48,937 bases of DNA from CAYWNA01 sp964459305 (GCA_964459305.1 CAYWNA010000079.1:1-48937); one strand, 5' to 3'. Shown: positions 39,978-48,384, numbered from the stretch's first letter. Notes: generated from the sequence alone by a model not told the origin. Numbers and translations are program-made.

Positions 39978-41516
39978 CTAATCCAACTCCGGCGGCACAC
40001 TGCCGTACGACCAGCCGGCGCCGCCGAACGGCGCCGCTGGCGCTGGAGTAGGAACCGTGCCGGGCGTCATCTGATTGGCCAGTTCGATCGCGGCCTGGAC
40101 CATCTTTCCGGCGGCCGCGGGCGACAGGTTGCTGTAACTGGTGAGCCGCGTCTCGTAGCCGCCGCCGTGCTCGCCCAGGGATTCCTCGGTGGGTACGTAG
40201 CCCGCGCACCCGTTGGCCAGTTCCACGGGGAACGTGAACGGGAAGTTACTTCCGGCTTTGATGTCCAGTCCCGACTGGCAGAAGAACTCGGCCGGATTGG
40301 TCAAGAAGACCGCTGGCCCGACCTGAACCGCTTGCACTTCAACTTCTTTCAGAGGATTCTTGGCCAACTCGAAGTCTAAGAGCACGATCTCCTTGGCAAA
40401 CGTCCACTCCGCTGCGCCTACCTCTTTGGGATCCTTCTGCACCATTTCATGGCATCGCTTGACGCGTTCGGGAGTGGGAATGCGGCGTTTGCTCTGCCAA
40501 ACCTTCACTCCGGCACCCAAGGGTGCGAGCGTGCCCGGTTCCATCGACAGCAGCGCTTTGACCGCCTCTGCCCCGACTCGGCCACCCACGATCTTGGCCC
40601 AGCGTTCCCGTTCCGGGAAGACGTAGGGGCTAAGGTTGTCGACCTGCGTGACGTCGCCGCAACATCCTTGCAGGAAGACCACGACTGCGCCCGAGCCCAA
40701 AGAACCGCGAATGGTCTGTTCCAGGTAATAGATCCAATTCGCCGAAATGCCCCCGGGACTGGTCGTGGCGTGACAGGCGTAGTTGACCACGCAGCCGAGC
40801 AGTTTCCCCTCCTTGTCCCAGGCTCCTATCACGCCCACCTCCGGATCGATCGGTCCGGCGGGCTCGACGATATCCGGGTTTCCTTGCCGAGGATGGGTGT
40901 AGCTGAGACCGTTCTTCATGCGGAAACGCCGGTTGAAGGCAGCCTTGTCCTCATTTCCGCTGCCGACGCCGCACCGGGCTTCCGCGCGCGAAGCGTCAGC
41001 TTGGCAGACGGCCTCGATGATCTGTTTCTGGCAATGGTCGTAATAGTCGGCATTGACGCAAGTCGATTTCTCGTAGGCCAACTCTTGCACCAGGGGCGAA
41101 GCATCGTCAAACTCACCGGGACGAACACCAAAAATCGGTCCTGACGAATGGGAGTGTGAAGCCCCGATCAGGATCGCTTCGGGCGGAATCCCGCACCGTT
41201 CGCGAATCGCCTCGCGAGCGGCCAATACCATCTCCCGATGGACCGCGATGGCGTCGATACTCACCAGCGCCACGCGGCTCTTGCCATCGTCGAAGACAAC
41301 GGCCCGGACCTTGCACGAGTCATGCAGCGTTCGATGATACGACTTGCCATAGCCGCCCGGATGCTCCATGCCGAATTCCGGCGTGATGTCGGTTTCCGCA
41401 AAGCCGGCCTTCATCAAGACTGCCGGCTTTTCTGCGGCCGCACAAACACCGGCCAGCGCCACCGCGCACGTAGCCGTGGCGCATAAGATCGACCTCCAGC
41501 CAACCGTTTTACTCAT
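39978..41516 (-). CDS. Neutral/alkaline ceramidase-like hydrolase (first)
   Basis: A 512-aa exported protein. It has a signal peptide (residues 1-27). The mature domain begins with KAGFAETDITPEFGMEHPGG, typical of the neutral/alkaline non-lysosomal ceramidase superfamily. Metal and catalytic motifs include LIGASHSHSSGPIFG and VVNYACHATTSPGG, whose histidines are the zinc ligands, and VVVFLQGCCGDVTQVDN. AGGAGA lies before the ATG. True ceramidases cleave N-acyl sphingosine, but the many planctomycete members probably act on other amide or ester substrates. It lies upstream-to-downstream beside a second family member on the same strand (41620-42999). Confidence 0.85.
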   Translation of the reverse strand: MSKTVGWRSILCATATCAVALAGVCAAAEKPAVLMKAGFAETDITPEFGMEHPGGYGKSYHRTLHDSCKVRAVVFDDGKSRVALVSIDAIAVHREMVLAAREAIRERCGIPPEAILIGASHSHSSGPIFGVRPGEFDDASPLVQELAYEKSTCVNADYYDHCQKQIIEAVCQADASRAEARCGVGSGNEDKAAFNRRFRMKNGLSYTHPRQGNPDIVEPAGPIDPEVGVIGAWDKEGKLLGCVVNYACHATTSPGGISANWIYYLEQTIRGSLGSGAVVVFLQGCCGDVTQVDNLSPYVFPERERWAKIVGGRVGAEAVKALLSMEPGTLAPLGAGVKVWQSKRRIPTPERVKRCHEMVQKDPKEVGAAEWTFAKEIVLLDFELAKNPLKEVEVQAVQVGPAVFLTNPAEFFCQSGLDIKAGSNFPFTFPVELANGCAGYVPTEESLGEHGGGYETRLTSYSNLSPAAAGKMVQAAIELANQMTPGTVPTPAPAAPFGGAGWSYGSVPPELD

Positions 41517-41619
41517 CGTTCTCGTCTCCTGTTTCTTCCCCGGGGTCGCTTCGAAACCAATTCGCGACCTCGATGGCTTGAGTTCTGTACCCGTTCGCCA
41601 TTGAACTCAAACGGCAGGC

Positions 41620-42999
41620 CTACTGTTCGGACGCCGATTTGACCAGCCGCTCGACGGCGGACGCGATCCGTTCTTCGATATCCGGGGCCCAACGGTCGGC
41701 GGGCTGCCCGTAGACGTAGAAGGCGGCCGATTCATAACCGCCTTCCTCCCACACGCGGTGCGACGGAATGTAGGACATCACGTCGTTGGTATATCCAGTG
41801 ACCCATGTCTGCGGACCGTATTTGGCTTTGAATCGCAGCGAGTAGTCGACCACCACTTCGCCACCTTGAGTGATCCAGAGCTGCTCGTCGCCCAGCTTCC
41901 ATACCTGGACGGGATAGGGATACGACTTGGCGAACGACTTGCCTTCGTCCAACTGCTTCAGCAAGCGTTCGGCACGCCGTTTGTAGTAGACGTTCTTCCC
42001 AAGGGCCGCTTCGAGATCCTCTCGGCTGAACGTCTTTTCAAAGTCCAGTTCGACGAGTTCCAAAGCGGTCCCGAGCCGCGGGGCAATCGGTCTCATGGGT
42101 TTCTGCAAAACCTCCTGCACCGCGTCGGCCAACATGAATCCGTACTTTCCGGCGAGCGCGATCGAACGGCGAGGCAGCGGATTCTGGTCCGCACCGCAGC
42201 CGGCGTGAAACATGGCCAATGCCCCGGGAAAGTCCTGTTCCAAAGCGATCTGTGCGAATCCCGGATAGTCGCCGGACCACTGAGTGAGGCTGAGCGTCGT
42301 CGCATGGCAGGCGTAGCCGAACACCACGGCAAGCAGCTTGTTGTCCGGTCCTCGCACGGCAAGCACCGCCACGCCGTGATCCACGGGTCCCTTCAGTGGC
42401 TCGCCCTTGGCCCGCAACTCGCGCACCATATTCTGCGGATTGTTGCGTCGATTGACGGCAAAGTCCGTCATGCCTTCCCCAGCCCAAAGGGTCGCCGGAG
42501 ACAGTTGTTCAAACGCCTTGACGATCGTTTCGACAACCGTCTTCTCAAGAGCCTCGGAGTACTCCTCGATCAGCGCCCGCTGGTTGTCGTCCAGCGGATA
42601 GATGTCGTACAGGGCGCCCTTGAGCACTGGCCCGCTATGGGTGTGAGAGGCCGTGAGCATGACCTGCGACCGGTCAAGACCGCATTGAGCTTTCAGTTCG
42701 GCACAAATCGAGTCGTACATGTTTTTCGGGAATCCCAGCACATCGCTCGTCAGCACCACGGCGCGATCCCCGTCGGCAGCTTCCAGCGCGACGACCTTGA
42801 TCCAAAGATCGTGCAGCGTCCCGTCCGCCGGACCGTCGCGACCGCCGTAGCCAGCCATCCAAAGCGGTTTCCCCGGCGTTATCTTCGCCGAAGCGATTCC
42901 CACTTTCCAAGTCGCCTCATCTGCCGCGAGCGCCTGGAAAGAAACAAACACCAACGAAATCGAAAAGACCAAAAAGCCGATCAAATGTCGCCGTCGCAT
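41620..42999 (-). CDS. Neutral/alkaline ceramidase-like hydrolase (second)
   Basis: A 459-aa exported protein from the ATG at 42999, which has GAGGAGG 8 nt upstream; the longer frame to 43266 reads into a palindromic repeat. It has a signal peptide (residues about 1-24). Family landmarks are VGIASAKITPGKPLWMAGYG, MLTASHTHSGPVLKG with the H-x-H-S-G-P metal motif, VVFGYACHATTLSLTQW and AMFHAGCGADQNPLPR. It is only distantly similar to the neighbouring copy, differing in length and in the insert before the last motif, so the pair is not a recent duplication. It probably forms one unit with the downstream ceramidase-like gene (103-bp gap). Confidence 0.87.
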   Translation of the reverse strand: MRRRHLIGFLVFSISLVFVSFQALAADEATWKVGIASAKITPGKPLWMAGYGGRDGPADGTLHDLWIKVVALEAADGDRAVVLTSDVLGFPKNMYDSICAELKAQCGLDRSQVMLTASHTHSGPVLKGALYDIYPLDDNQRALIEEYSEALEKTVVETIVKAFEQLSPATLWAGEGMTDFAVNRRNNPQNMVRELRAKGEPLKGPVDHGVAVLAVRGPDNKLLAVVFGYACHATTLSLTQWSGDYPGFAQIALEQDFPGALAMFHAGCGADQNPLPRRSIALAGKYGFMLADAVQEVLQKPMRPIAPRLGTALELVELDFEKTFSREDLEAALGKNVYYKRRAERLLKQLDEGKSFAKSYPYPVQVWKLGDEQLWITQGGEVVVDYSLRFKAKYGPQTWVTGYTNDVMSYIPSHRVWEEGGYESAAFYVYGQPADRWAPDIEERIASAVERLVKSASEQ

Positions 43000-43081
43000 C
43001 GCACGATCCTCCTCAAAGGTTTTTGAATCGGGAAACCTGTCCACCCAAACTCCGTCCTGGCTACCTCGCTCACTACCATCT

Positions 43082-43222
43082 GAAGGTGTCGGGAATTTCG
43101 AATGGGCCAAACACTCTGTAGGGGCCCGTCTCCGTGCCGTTCCACGAACCGCCAAGCCCGATGCCATCTCATGGAACGCCACGGAGCGAGTTCCCCACAG
43201 TCCGCAATTCCCGGACACCCTC
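43082..43222. repeat. 140-bp inverted-repeat element D3 (MITE-like)
   Basis: The outer arms GAAGGTGTCGGGAATTTCG and (right) GCAATTCCCGGACACCCTC are imperfect reverse complements. The inner arms CTCCGTGCCGTTCCA (43130-43144) and TGGAACGCCACGGAG (43172-43186) match at 14 of 15. The outer GGTGTC-GGGAATT end is shared with D2, while the core differs, so ends and cores of this family assort separately. It lies upstream of the second ceramidase-like gene. Confidence 0.7.
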
Positions 43223-43326
43223 AATACTATCTCATAGACGGATCGCCTTTTCCAGCCAATCGACAATCTCCGCGGGTTTGAGGGGTGAACGCGGCGCTGC
43301 TGGTGCGTTTGTTAGCGCCTGCCAGG

Positions 43327-44361
43327 CTACCGTCCTTCTCCGAATCGCTTGATGGAGAGTTTTCCGGTCTTGCTGTCTAGGTCGATATCCCAGCCGCGCC
43401 ACTGCATAACGGCGGCCGCCAAGAAGACGGCGCACATGACCAGTAGCACTGCAGATAGCCCGATCATGAATCCGGGCGATTCGGTCATGTCCTTCGATTC
43501 GACCTCGCCTTCCGTCAAGCGACTGATTGCGGGCTCGTCGGGAACGTAAATCACCGGCACGGTCTTTGCGTTTTCAAGCCGATCCCAGTATGCCGGGGTC
43601 ACTTCCGCGTTGCGCGTCGCCGTTTGGCCATTGGGGCTATCGACGCGGTATTCCAGCCGACGCGTGACGCCGTTCGGTGCTGTGAACCGGCGGACGATTT
43701 CGGCATCGCCCGGGACACTAGCCTCCTTCAGCAGTCTTGCGGCCCGCTGTTCCTCGAAGGCCATCCAAAGATTGGCAATCGCGACCGCGGTTAGAACCAA
43801 AGCGATCGCCCCAGTGATGATAGCCGACTTTCGTCCCTTGCGTTGCCGAATGGTCTCTGCTGTGCCGTCGCCCTTGCGAGAGATGCGTGACTGGACCAGC
43901 TCGACCAGCGTGTCGAAATCCTCTAGTGAGTCGCTCAGCGTAGCGATTGGCCTGCCTTGCGTGTCGCAAATCGTCAATTGTTTTCGGTGGCTCATCCCGC
44001 TGGTGCCCACCGCACACCATCCAATTTTCTCCCAAGGGTGGCACTGGCGGCCCTTGGCCGTATCGATGCATACGCCCTGCGGACCAACGGTGACTTGTTT
44101 CGGCGTGTGGGCCATCAATCGAGATGCGGCAATCGCGCTGATGCCGATCAGCACCGGCAGTGTGGTCATCGAATGTAGGGCCAACTGCCCAGGTTGCGTG
44201 ACCATAGCAAGAAAGAAGCCGAAGACAGCAAATACGATCGCTGCGATCCCACCCACCAAACACCAAGCCGCGGAGGGACCCGTCGACTCACGTCTCAAGA
44301 ACAGAATGTCCGCTTCCAGCGGCTTGGGAGTTTTGGTGTTCATGAACTCACTCGTCCCCAT
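43327..44361 (-). CDS. Membrane protein, PH-like and DUF3592-like domains
   Basis: A 344-aa protein with about four membrane helices. Two lie near the N-terminus (AAWCLVGGIAAIVFAVFGF; TTLPVLIGISAIAA), one near residue 190 (IITGAIALVLTAVAIANLWM) and one near 310 (FMIGLSAVLLVMCAVFLAAA). Between the second and third is a soluble PH-like segment (VTVGPQGVCIDTAKGRQCHP to VELVQSRISRK). Before the last helix, VTRRLEYRVDSPNGQTATRN and VPVIYVPDEPAISRL match the outline of DUF3592-type domains. The start may be either of two in-frame methionines 6 codons apart; neither has a strong ribosome binding site. The function is unknown. Confidence 0.65.
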   Translation of the reverse strand: MGTSEFMNTKTPKPLEADILFLRRESTGPSAAWCLVGGIAAIVFAVFGFFLAMVTQPGQLALHSMTTLPVLIGISAIAASRLMAHTPKQVTVGPQGVCIDTAKGRQCHPWEKIGWCAVGTSGMSHRKQLTICDTQGRPIATLSDSLEDFDTLVELVQSRISRKGDGTAETIRQRKGRKSAIITGAIALVLTAVAIANLWMAFEEQRAARLLKEASVPGDAEIVRRFTAPNGVTRRLEYRVDSPNGQTATRNAEVTPAYWDRLENAKTVPVIYVPDEPAISRLTEGEVESKDMTESPGFMIGLSAVLLVMCAVFLAAAVMQWRGWDIDLDSKTGKLSIKRFGEGR

Positions 44362-44472
44362 CCACCATGTTATCGTGCCGGTTCTCGTCGTGGAATCAGG
44401 GATGCCATCCAGCAGTAGACCAGAGCGTGTGACCAGACGGAGAGGCGGTGGCCGGATTGGAGGCCAGGTTCA

Positions 44473-44952
44473 TCAGGCATCCGATAGGCGGTTTGCGTCA
44501 GCGTCGACGTTCTCACAGCGAAGTGTTGCGCGAAAGCCGGAATGGACCGGACTGCCATCGTAGCCTTCCTCTGCAGCAAGGACATGCAAATCGGCCTCAA
44601 TGTGAGGAAAACGGTTCGTGCCCAACCGGGATCGGCGGTGTTCGATCAAGGACACAAACGGAAAGCACAGACCCGCTGTGATGATGAGGCTGAGAATACC
44701 AGCTAGAAACGTAATCGCGGCGGCCGCAAGACCATGACGTCCAACGAGGAGCACACCCGGAAAGAACATTAGTCCGCGTACGATGAGCAAGCACCCGATG
44801 CTGGCAAACAGGACTGCCAAAGTCGTGAGTAACACGGTTGCCCAAACCGCGCGTCTTCGCGAACGCGGAAGGTTGCCCGGCGATTGATGGGGATGACTTG
44901 GCGGCACCGCTGAAGCCCTCGTCCAACTAACGGCACGGCCGACGTCGCCCAT
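44473..44952 (-). CDS. Small membrane protein
   Basis: A 159-aa protein. After a 33-residue Pro/Ser/Arg-rich cytoplasmic start there are two or three hydrophobic helices (VWATVLLTTLAVLFASIGCL; GLMFFPGVLLVGRHG; AAAAITFLAGILSLIITAGL). The C-terminal tail is soluble. There is no family match. AAGG lies very close to the ATG, so the true start may be slightly further in. It precedes the 344-aa membrane protein on the same strand by 111 bp. Confidence 0.5.
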   Translation of the reverse strand: MGDVGRAVSWTRASAVPPSHPHQSPGNLPRSRRRAVWATVLLTTLAVLFASIGCLLIVRGLMFFPGVLLVGRHGLAAAAITFLAGILSLIITAGLCFPFVSLIEHRRSRLGTNRFPHIEADLHVLAAEEGYDGSPVHSGFRATLRCENVDADANRLSDA

Positions 44953-45041
44953 GCCTTACGAAACAACGTTGTGCAATTGGAGTTTCCAGCGGAAGGGGGC
45001 AACGTCCAGCGCGGATTCGGCCAATTATTGCGCAGTTTTTG

Positions 45042-45069
45042 TTGACACCTCCCTGCGGAGCGATATGAT
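45042..45069 (+). promoter_or_regulatory. Near-consensus promoter of receiver-like gene
   Basis: TTGACA (45042-45047) and TATGAT (45064-45069) with a 16-bp spacer form a near-perfect sigma-70-type promoter. Transcription would start near 45076, leaving a leader of about 158 nt before the ATG at 45234. The leader holds no clear open frame. GGTTCCC and GGG...GAACC near 45180-45210 can form a weak hairpin. Confidence 0.65.
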
Positions 45070-45233
45070 GAGGGCGCGTGCGACGGAGCATCTTCTTGGG
45101 AATGTTCAATAGATTGTAGGCTCCTGTACTGGGATCGAATGACCTTTCTGGCGGAGGCATCTTTGAGGCGGCACTAGCGGTTCCCGTAGTAAGGGAGTCA
45201 GGAGAACCCAAGGTTTTTCAACGGAGTAGTGTC

Positions 45234-45701
45234 ATGTCCGATGTACTCACGGAGGGGCGCCCCGCAGAATTCGAGCGCCGTGACGCAATCGTGATTGTGG
45301 ATGACGACGCCCAAACCGGCCCGGTGGTACTTGAGCGCATCCGAACCCAGTTTGGGGACAGATGCGAGGTTCTCAGAGCGGGCGATAGTCAGGAAGCGGC
45401 AAATCTCCTCAAATCGCTCCAGGGCGAGAGGAACATCGAGGTTCCTGTGATCGCCATCGCGATGCACGTGGTTCTCGACGAACCTGTTGGACCGACGATC
45501 CGGGAACACGTGCCCCCGGCGACCAAGATTTTTGCCTACGCCGATGTCCCGGTAGATCAAATGCGGGATCAAGCGATCACAGCCGGCGCATCAACCTGCG
45601 TACGCACCGACGATGTGGAAGCCGTCGTACACGACGCGTTCTTGGAAAAGGAGCTCGGCGAGCTAGATTTTGGATTTGCCCCTGTGTTTTCTTTTCATTG
45701 A
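45234..45701 (+). CDS. Degenerate receiver-domain protein
   Basis: A 155-aa protein with the order and strands of a response-regulator receiver. The acidic pair is in DAIVIVDDDAQTGPVVLERI (residues about 17-36). A helix follows, then a third strand EVPVIAIAMHVVLDEP where the phospho-accepting Asp should stand; the position is occupied by Ala/Met. KIFAYADVP replaces the usual T/S strand, and the conserved Lys is an Arg (TCVRTDD). It has no output domain. Phosphorylation is therefore unlikely, and the protein may work by protein-protein binding. AACGGAG precedes the ATG at weak spacing, and a strong promoter lies 160 bp upstream. It converges on a STAS-domain gene about 330 bp away, a possible signalling partner. 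Confidence 0.65.
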   Translation: MSDVLTEGRPAEFERRDAIVIVDDDAQTGPVVLERIRTQFGDRCEVLRAGDSQEAANLLKSLQGERNIEVPVIAIAMHVVLDEPVGPTIREHVPPATKIFAYADVPVDQMRDQAITAGASTCVRTDDVEAVVHDAFLEKELGELDFGFAPVFSFH

Positions 45702-46033
45702 TTTAATGACGTCGGCACCGCAGCCCATTGCCTGCCGTTCTTCCCAACCTTCCCAGATTGCCTGACATCTGGCCGAACCAGTCCTGCAGTGTGAGCGCGA
45801 GCGATGTTCTGCCGCACTCCACTTCGCCAAGTGCCGCGATGCACAACCCGACTGGGAACTTCTTGCCGTGAAGACGACTTCGCCCCATTTGCAGGCAGCC
45901 AAGAGATCGCTTCCCTGCGGAGATAAGATGCTCTTTGAATGGTGGGGGTAGCGGCGGACCTGAAACGACAGTTCGTCCGGCGAAGTAGTTCCTTCGCGTC
46001 CCATCGCAACCGCTTGCCCTTGTCTATTTCACG
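45702..46033. other. Stretch without a supported gene
   Basis: It lies between the convergent receiver-like and STAS genes. Minus-strand frames are open across most of it (45663-46009), but they have no ribosome binding site and no family signal, and two different frames are equally open, so none is called. No strong hairpin was found. Confidence 0.4.
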
Positions 46034-46417
46034 TCACTCGGAAAACCGAGCCAGGGCCGCCTCCAAGGTATCTTCCACTTGGAAAGGAGCCGTCACAGAT
46101 GGATCTTGCGAGGCCAAACGGAAGACTTCGAACATGTCGCGGACTGACTCCACGCTGTTGCAGATCACAATTTGTCCACCGTCCAACTGTCGCCGCAAAG
46201 ACAAGAAAGCAAGGAATCCGACACTGCAAATGAAGGTAACGCGTTGAAGGTCGAGTACGATGTGGCTCGTCTTTGAGCCATTAAGGAGCAAGAGGATCTC
46301 GTCACGCAATGCGTACGATGTATCGGGGTCCCCAATTTTTTCCACCAAAATGGTAGCCACCAACACGTTGTCGTGAACGGATCCGCTTAAGTAAGTCAGT
46401 TCAGTCTCAGTCATCAT
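46034..46417 (-). CDS. STAS-domain anti-sigma factor antagonist
   Basis: A 127-aa single STAS domain. The fold starts with strand LVATILVEKI, then LRDEILLLL, SHIVLDLQRVTFICSVGFLA (residues about 51-70) and a helix FLSLRRQLDG. Ser65 in the FICSVGF motif is in the position phosphorylated by anti-sigma kinases in the SpoIIAA/RsbV family, but no kinase gene is next to it. Proteins of this type release a sigma factor or relay phosphatase input by partner switching. The nearby degenerate receiver gene suggests a general signalling role, which is inference. The start methionine doublet is used as given. Confidence 0.82.
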   Translation of the reverse strand: MMTETELTYLSGSVHDNVLVATILVEKIGDPDTSYALRDEILLLLNGSKTSHIVLDLQRVTFICSVGFLAFLSLRRQLDGGQIVICNSVESVRDMFEVFRLASQDPSVTAPFQVEDTLEAALARFSE

Positions 46418-46832
46418 CGCTATCCGCAGATAGTTTCGGGGGCATTGACCCGGCCACGATGGTACAACGTAATGAAGATAATGGCCCTCTGGGGTCCGTC
46501 GACGCAGACCACTGCAATCGCCCGATGCATGAACGGATTCAGTTGATTTTCGGGCACGATGAAAAGATGCTTAAAGCTTACACCGGGTCACCTCAGGAAG
46601 CAACCCGGTAGCACGTTCTCAAGACGAACAAGGTCGCAAGAACTCGTAGGCTTCTCAGCATTTATACCGCTACCGGTGAGGGATGTTCCGGAACTGCTGC
46701 GAGCGCTGGCGGCGAAGGACTGTGTTGGGAGCAGCCGGACGAAACAGAATAGACGTTAGCGTCCCTGTGGCACTGACAAATTGGGATAGGTGGTCCGCAC
46801 GCAACTGAGGTCAAGAGCGTTGGGGTGACAAG
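46418..46832. other. Stretch without a supported gene
   Basis: A 66-codon plus-strand frame (46559-46759) has no ribosome binding site and a low-complexity, Arg/Ser/Lys-rich product, so it is not called. No repeat belonging to the families seen elsewhere is present. The final 15 bases carry GGGGTGA, the ribosome binding site of the next gene. Confidence 0.4.
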
Positions 46833-47333
46833 ATGCCTTCGCCCGTTTTCCTGTTAGTGCTGATCTCGGCCGTTTTTCATGCTGCGTGGAACTTCGCGGC
46901 TCGCAAAGCAGCCGGAAATCTGGCAGTCGTATGGCTAGGCCTTTGGTTTGGATGTGCACTTGTTTTTCCAGGTGTGATTGGCATCGTTGTCTACCAAGGC
47001 GTTCCCGAAACGGTGCCGGTGGAGTCCATCATCTGCATAATCGCCACCGGGTTGATTCACTCCGTATATTTCCGTTTGCTGGCGGCTGGGTACGAGCACG
47101 GTGAAATCTCTCTCGTCTATCCAATCGCGCGTGGCTCAGGTATTGCCTTGACTGCGATCCTGGCCAGTTTGTTCTTTGAGGAGGGCTTTGCACTTCTCGG
47201 GTCAGTCGGGATTGGTCTAATCTCTGCGGGCACTATTTCGCTGAGCGCAGCAGCAGAAAGAAGGGCAAACGATGCTAAGGCGATAGCGATTTGTACAATT
47301 GTTATCGGCATCATGTGTATTAAGCTGAGCTGA
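46833..47333 (+). pseudogene. Truncated EamA/DMT-type permease
   Basis: A 166-aa product containing only one EamA half. Five membrane helices are visible (PVFLLVLISAVFHAAWNF; AVVWLGLWFGCALVFPGVIG; SIICIIATGLIHSVYF; SLVYPIARGSGIALTAIL; LLGSVGIGLISAGTISLSA). HAAWN near the start and PIARG are family landmarks. Drug/metabolite transporters of this family are about 290-300 aa, with two such halves. The frame stops just as the second half should begin (KAIAICTIVIGIMCIKLS then TGA). It is either a truncated gene or one of the rarer half-size transporters that dimerise. GGGGTGA lies 6 nt before the ATG. Confidence 0.6.
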
Positions 47334-47440
47334 CTGAGCGTTTTCAAAAGGCCCCGCCCAACAAATCACTGGGCCCAAGTTTCATTCCGCTGCGCTCGAT
47401 GAAATCGGGGCAGTTCGCACATCGCGCTTGGACATCGAGC

Positions 47441-47920
47441 TTAGCTGGCATCCCAATTGGCGACGATGTGCCAGATTACACCCGCGCCAGCGACAGTGAG
47501 GATAGTCGCTTCCATAAAGGGACTCCTGGGCGATACTTGGGCGCGTACGGTGTCTTCGTTGGACACTATCAATATCCGCTCGATCGCTGAAGGAGGAGCC
47601 GCGCGATTAGTCCACAGACGCGCCAAAACAAAGGCCCTGTTGTCAGACAAGGCGTACAGGCCACCCTTCTCCATCCTCAGCGCGAAAACGCCCTGGTTAT
47701 CCGTGGTCGCCTGGCAGATCACCCGCTGGCTGGAGAAGACTGTCACCTGGGCTCCGACTTTAGGCGTTCCCTCTCCGTCCACCAGACGCCCGAACAGCAT
47801 GTTCCCCGGTGTCAGCGCAACATCTACGACTTGGCCTGAAGTCTTACTTCCAGTCTCGGCAACCACCGTGCCGACGCGGCAAAGAGACCCTAAGATGACC
47901 AACCACCAAAAAGACTTCAT
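47441..47920 (-). CDS. Small secreted protein with carboxypeptidase-regulatory-like domain
   Basis: A 159-aa protein from the ATG at 47920. It has a signal peptide (MKSFWWLVILGSLCRVGTVV, residues 1-20, then AET). The mature part holds an immunoglobulin-like carboxypeptidase regulatory-type domain (VALTPGNMLFGRLVDGEGTP; VTVFSSQRVICQATTDNQGV), then a beta/alpha tail and a C-terminal hydrophobic segment (MEATILTVAGAGVIWHIVA) that could anchor it. Planctomycetes carry several such small exported proteins of unknown role. The longer frame to 47947 only adds residues before the signal sequence. Confidence 0.65.
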   Translation of the reverse strand: MKSFWWLVILGSLCRVGTVVAETGSKTSGQVVDVALTPGNMLFGRLVDGEGTPKVGAQVTVFSSQRVICQATTDNQGVFALRMEKGGLYALSDNRAFVLARLWTNRAAPPSAIERILIVSNEDTVRAQVSPRSPFMEATILTVAGAGVIWHIVANWDAS

Positions 47921-48085
47921 GTCGCTTGCCCTATGGCCGGACTGCATTCACATCTTGGAACACACATTCCACAGGATCGGAATTTCCTCGATGGAACGGC
48001 CAGAAAAACTGTCGTTTCTGGTTCGCTTTGCGCATCTTGCGTGTTTCACCACGTCGTCAGGCTTCCTTCCTTAACTTCCTCGAAT

Positions 48086-48132
48086 AGGTCAGGGGCAGGG
48101 TCGAACTGCCGACACCGGGATTTTCAGTCCCT
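48086..48132 (-). other. tRNA-Phe 3' fragment, likely attachment site
   Basis: On the minus strand the fragment reads as the anticodon loop CTGAAAA (anticodon GAA), a short 3' stem, the variable loop GTGTC, a perfect T-arm GGCAG-TTCGACC-CTGCC, and the 3' acceptor strand CCTGACC. The D-arm and 5' acceptor strand are absent. The sequence to its right does not continue the tRNA. This is the footprint left when an integrative element uses a tRNA gene's 3' end as attachment site, with the complete tRNA-Phe expected at the far end, right of the window. A short plus-strand frame (48212-48319) lies just inside. Confidence 0.75.
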
Positions 48133-48211
48133 GAACAAATCCGAAGAATCCCAAGGAAAGCAGGACGTTTCTGATCGGGCGGGGGCAAATGCGGGGGCAG
48201 TCGAAATAGAA

Positions 48212-48319
48212 ATGGAGCACTTCGACCCCGACTTGCAGGCCGTTATCGATGCTTGGCCGGACCTGCCCCAAGCAGTCAAAGCCGGCATCGTGGCGGCGGT
48301 CAGCGCGGCGGCGGAATGA
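48212..48319 (+). CDS. Small ORF, possible integrase-tail remnant
   Basis: A 35-aa frame (MEHFDPDLQAVIDAWPDL, then an Ala/Val-rich helix ending in AAVSAAAE). The D-L-x-x-V-I-x-x-W-P-x-L-P pattern is like the short tails that follow tRNA attachment sites in planctomycete integrative elements, but the match rests on memory of such tails and no catalytic part is present. It has no clear ribosome binding site. A strong hairpin with T-run follows the stop directly, which suggests the frame is or was expressed. Confidence 0.35.
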   Translation: MEHFDPDLQAVIDAWPDLPQAVKAGIVAAVSAAAE

Positions 48320-48320
48320 A

Positions 48321-48384
48321 AAACGGCGGGTCCTTTCTGGGTGGGGCTGCGGGGGGAAGGAACCCAGTATCAAGCCGTTTTTTT
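48321..48384 (+). terminator. Hairpin with long T-run
   Basis: AAACGGC (48321-48327) pairs with GCCGTTT (48374-48380), and GGGTCCTTT pairs imperfectly with AAGGAACCC inside it. Four more T residues follow, making a run of 7 T. This has the form of an intrinsic terminator for the small frame ending at 48319. Confidence 0.6.

Noticed and set aside
41758..43026. Plus-strand frame of 422 codons
   Set aside because: It is antisense to the second ceramidase-like gene, whose motifs and start are clear.
43232..43326. Short C-terminal-like peptide after element D3
   Set aside because: The frame ending in KPAEIVDWLEKAIRL has no start and overlaps the membrane protein gene in another frame; too little to call a remnant.
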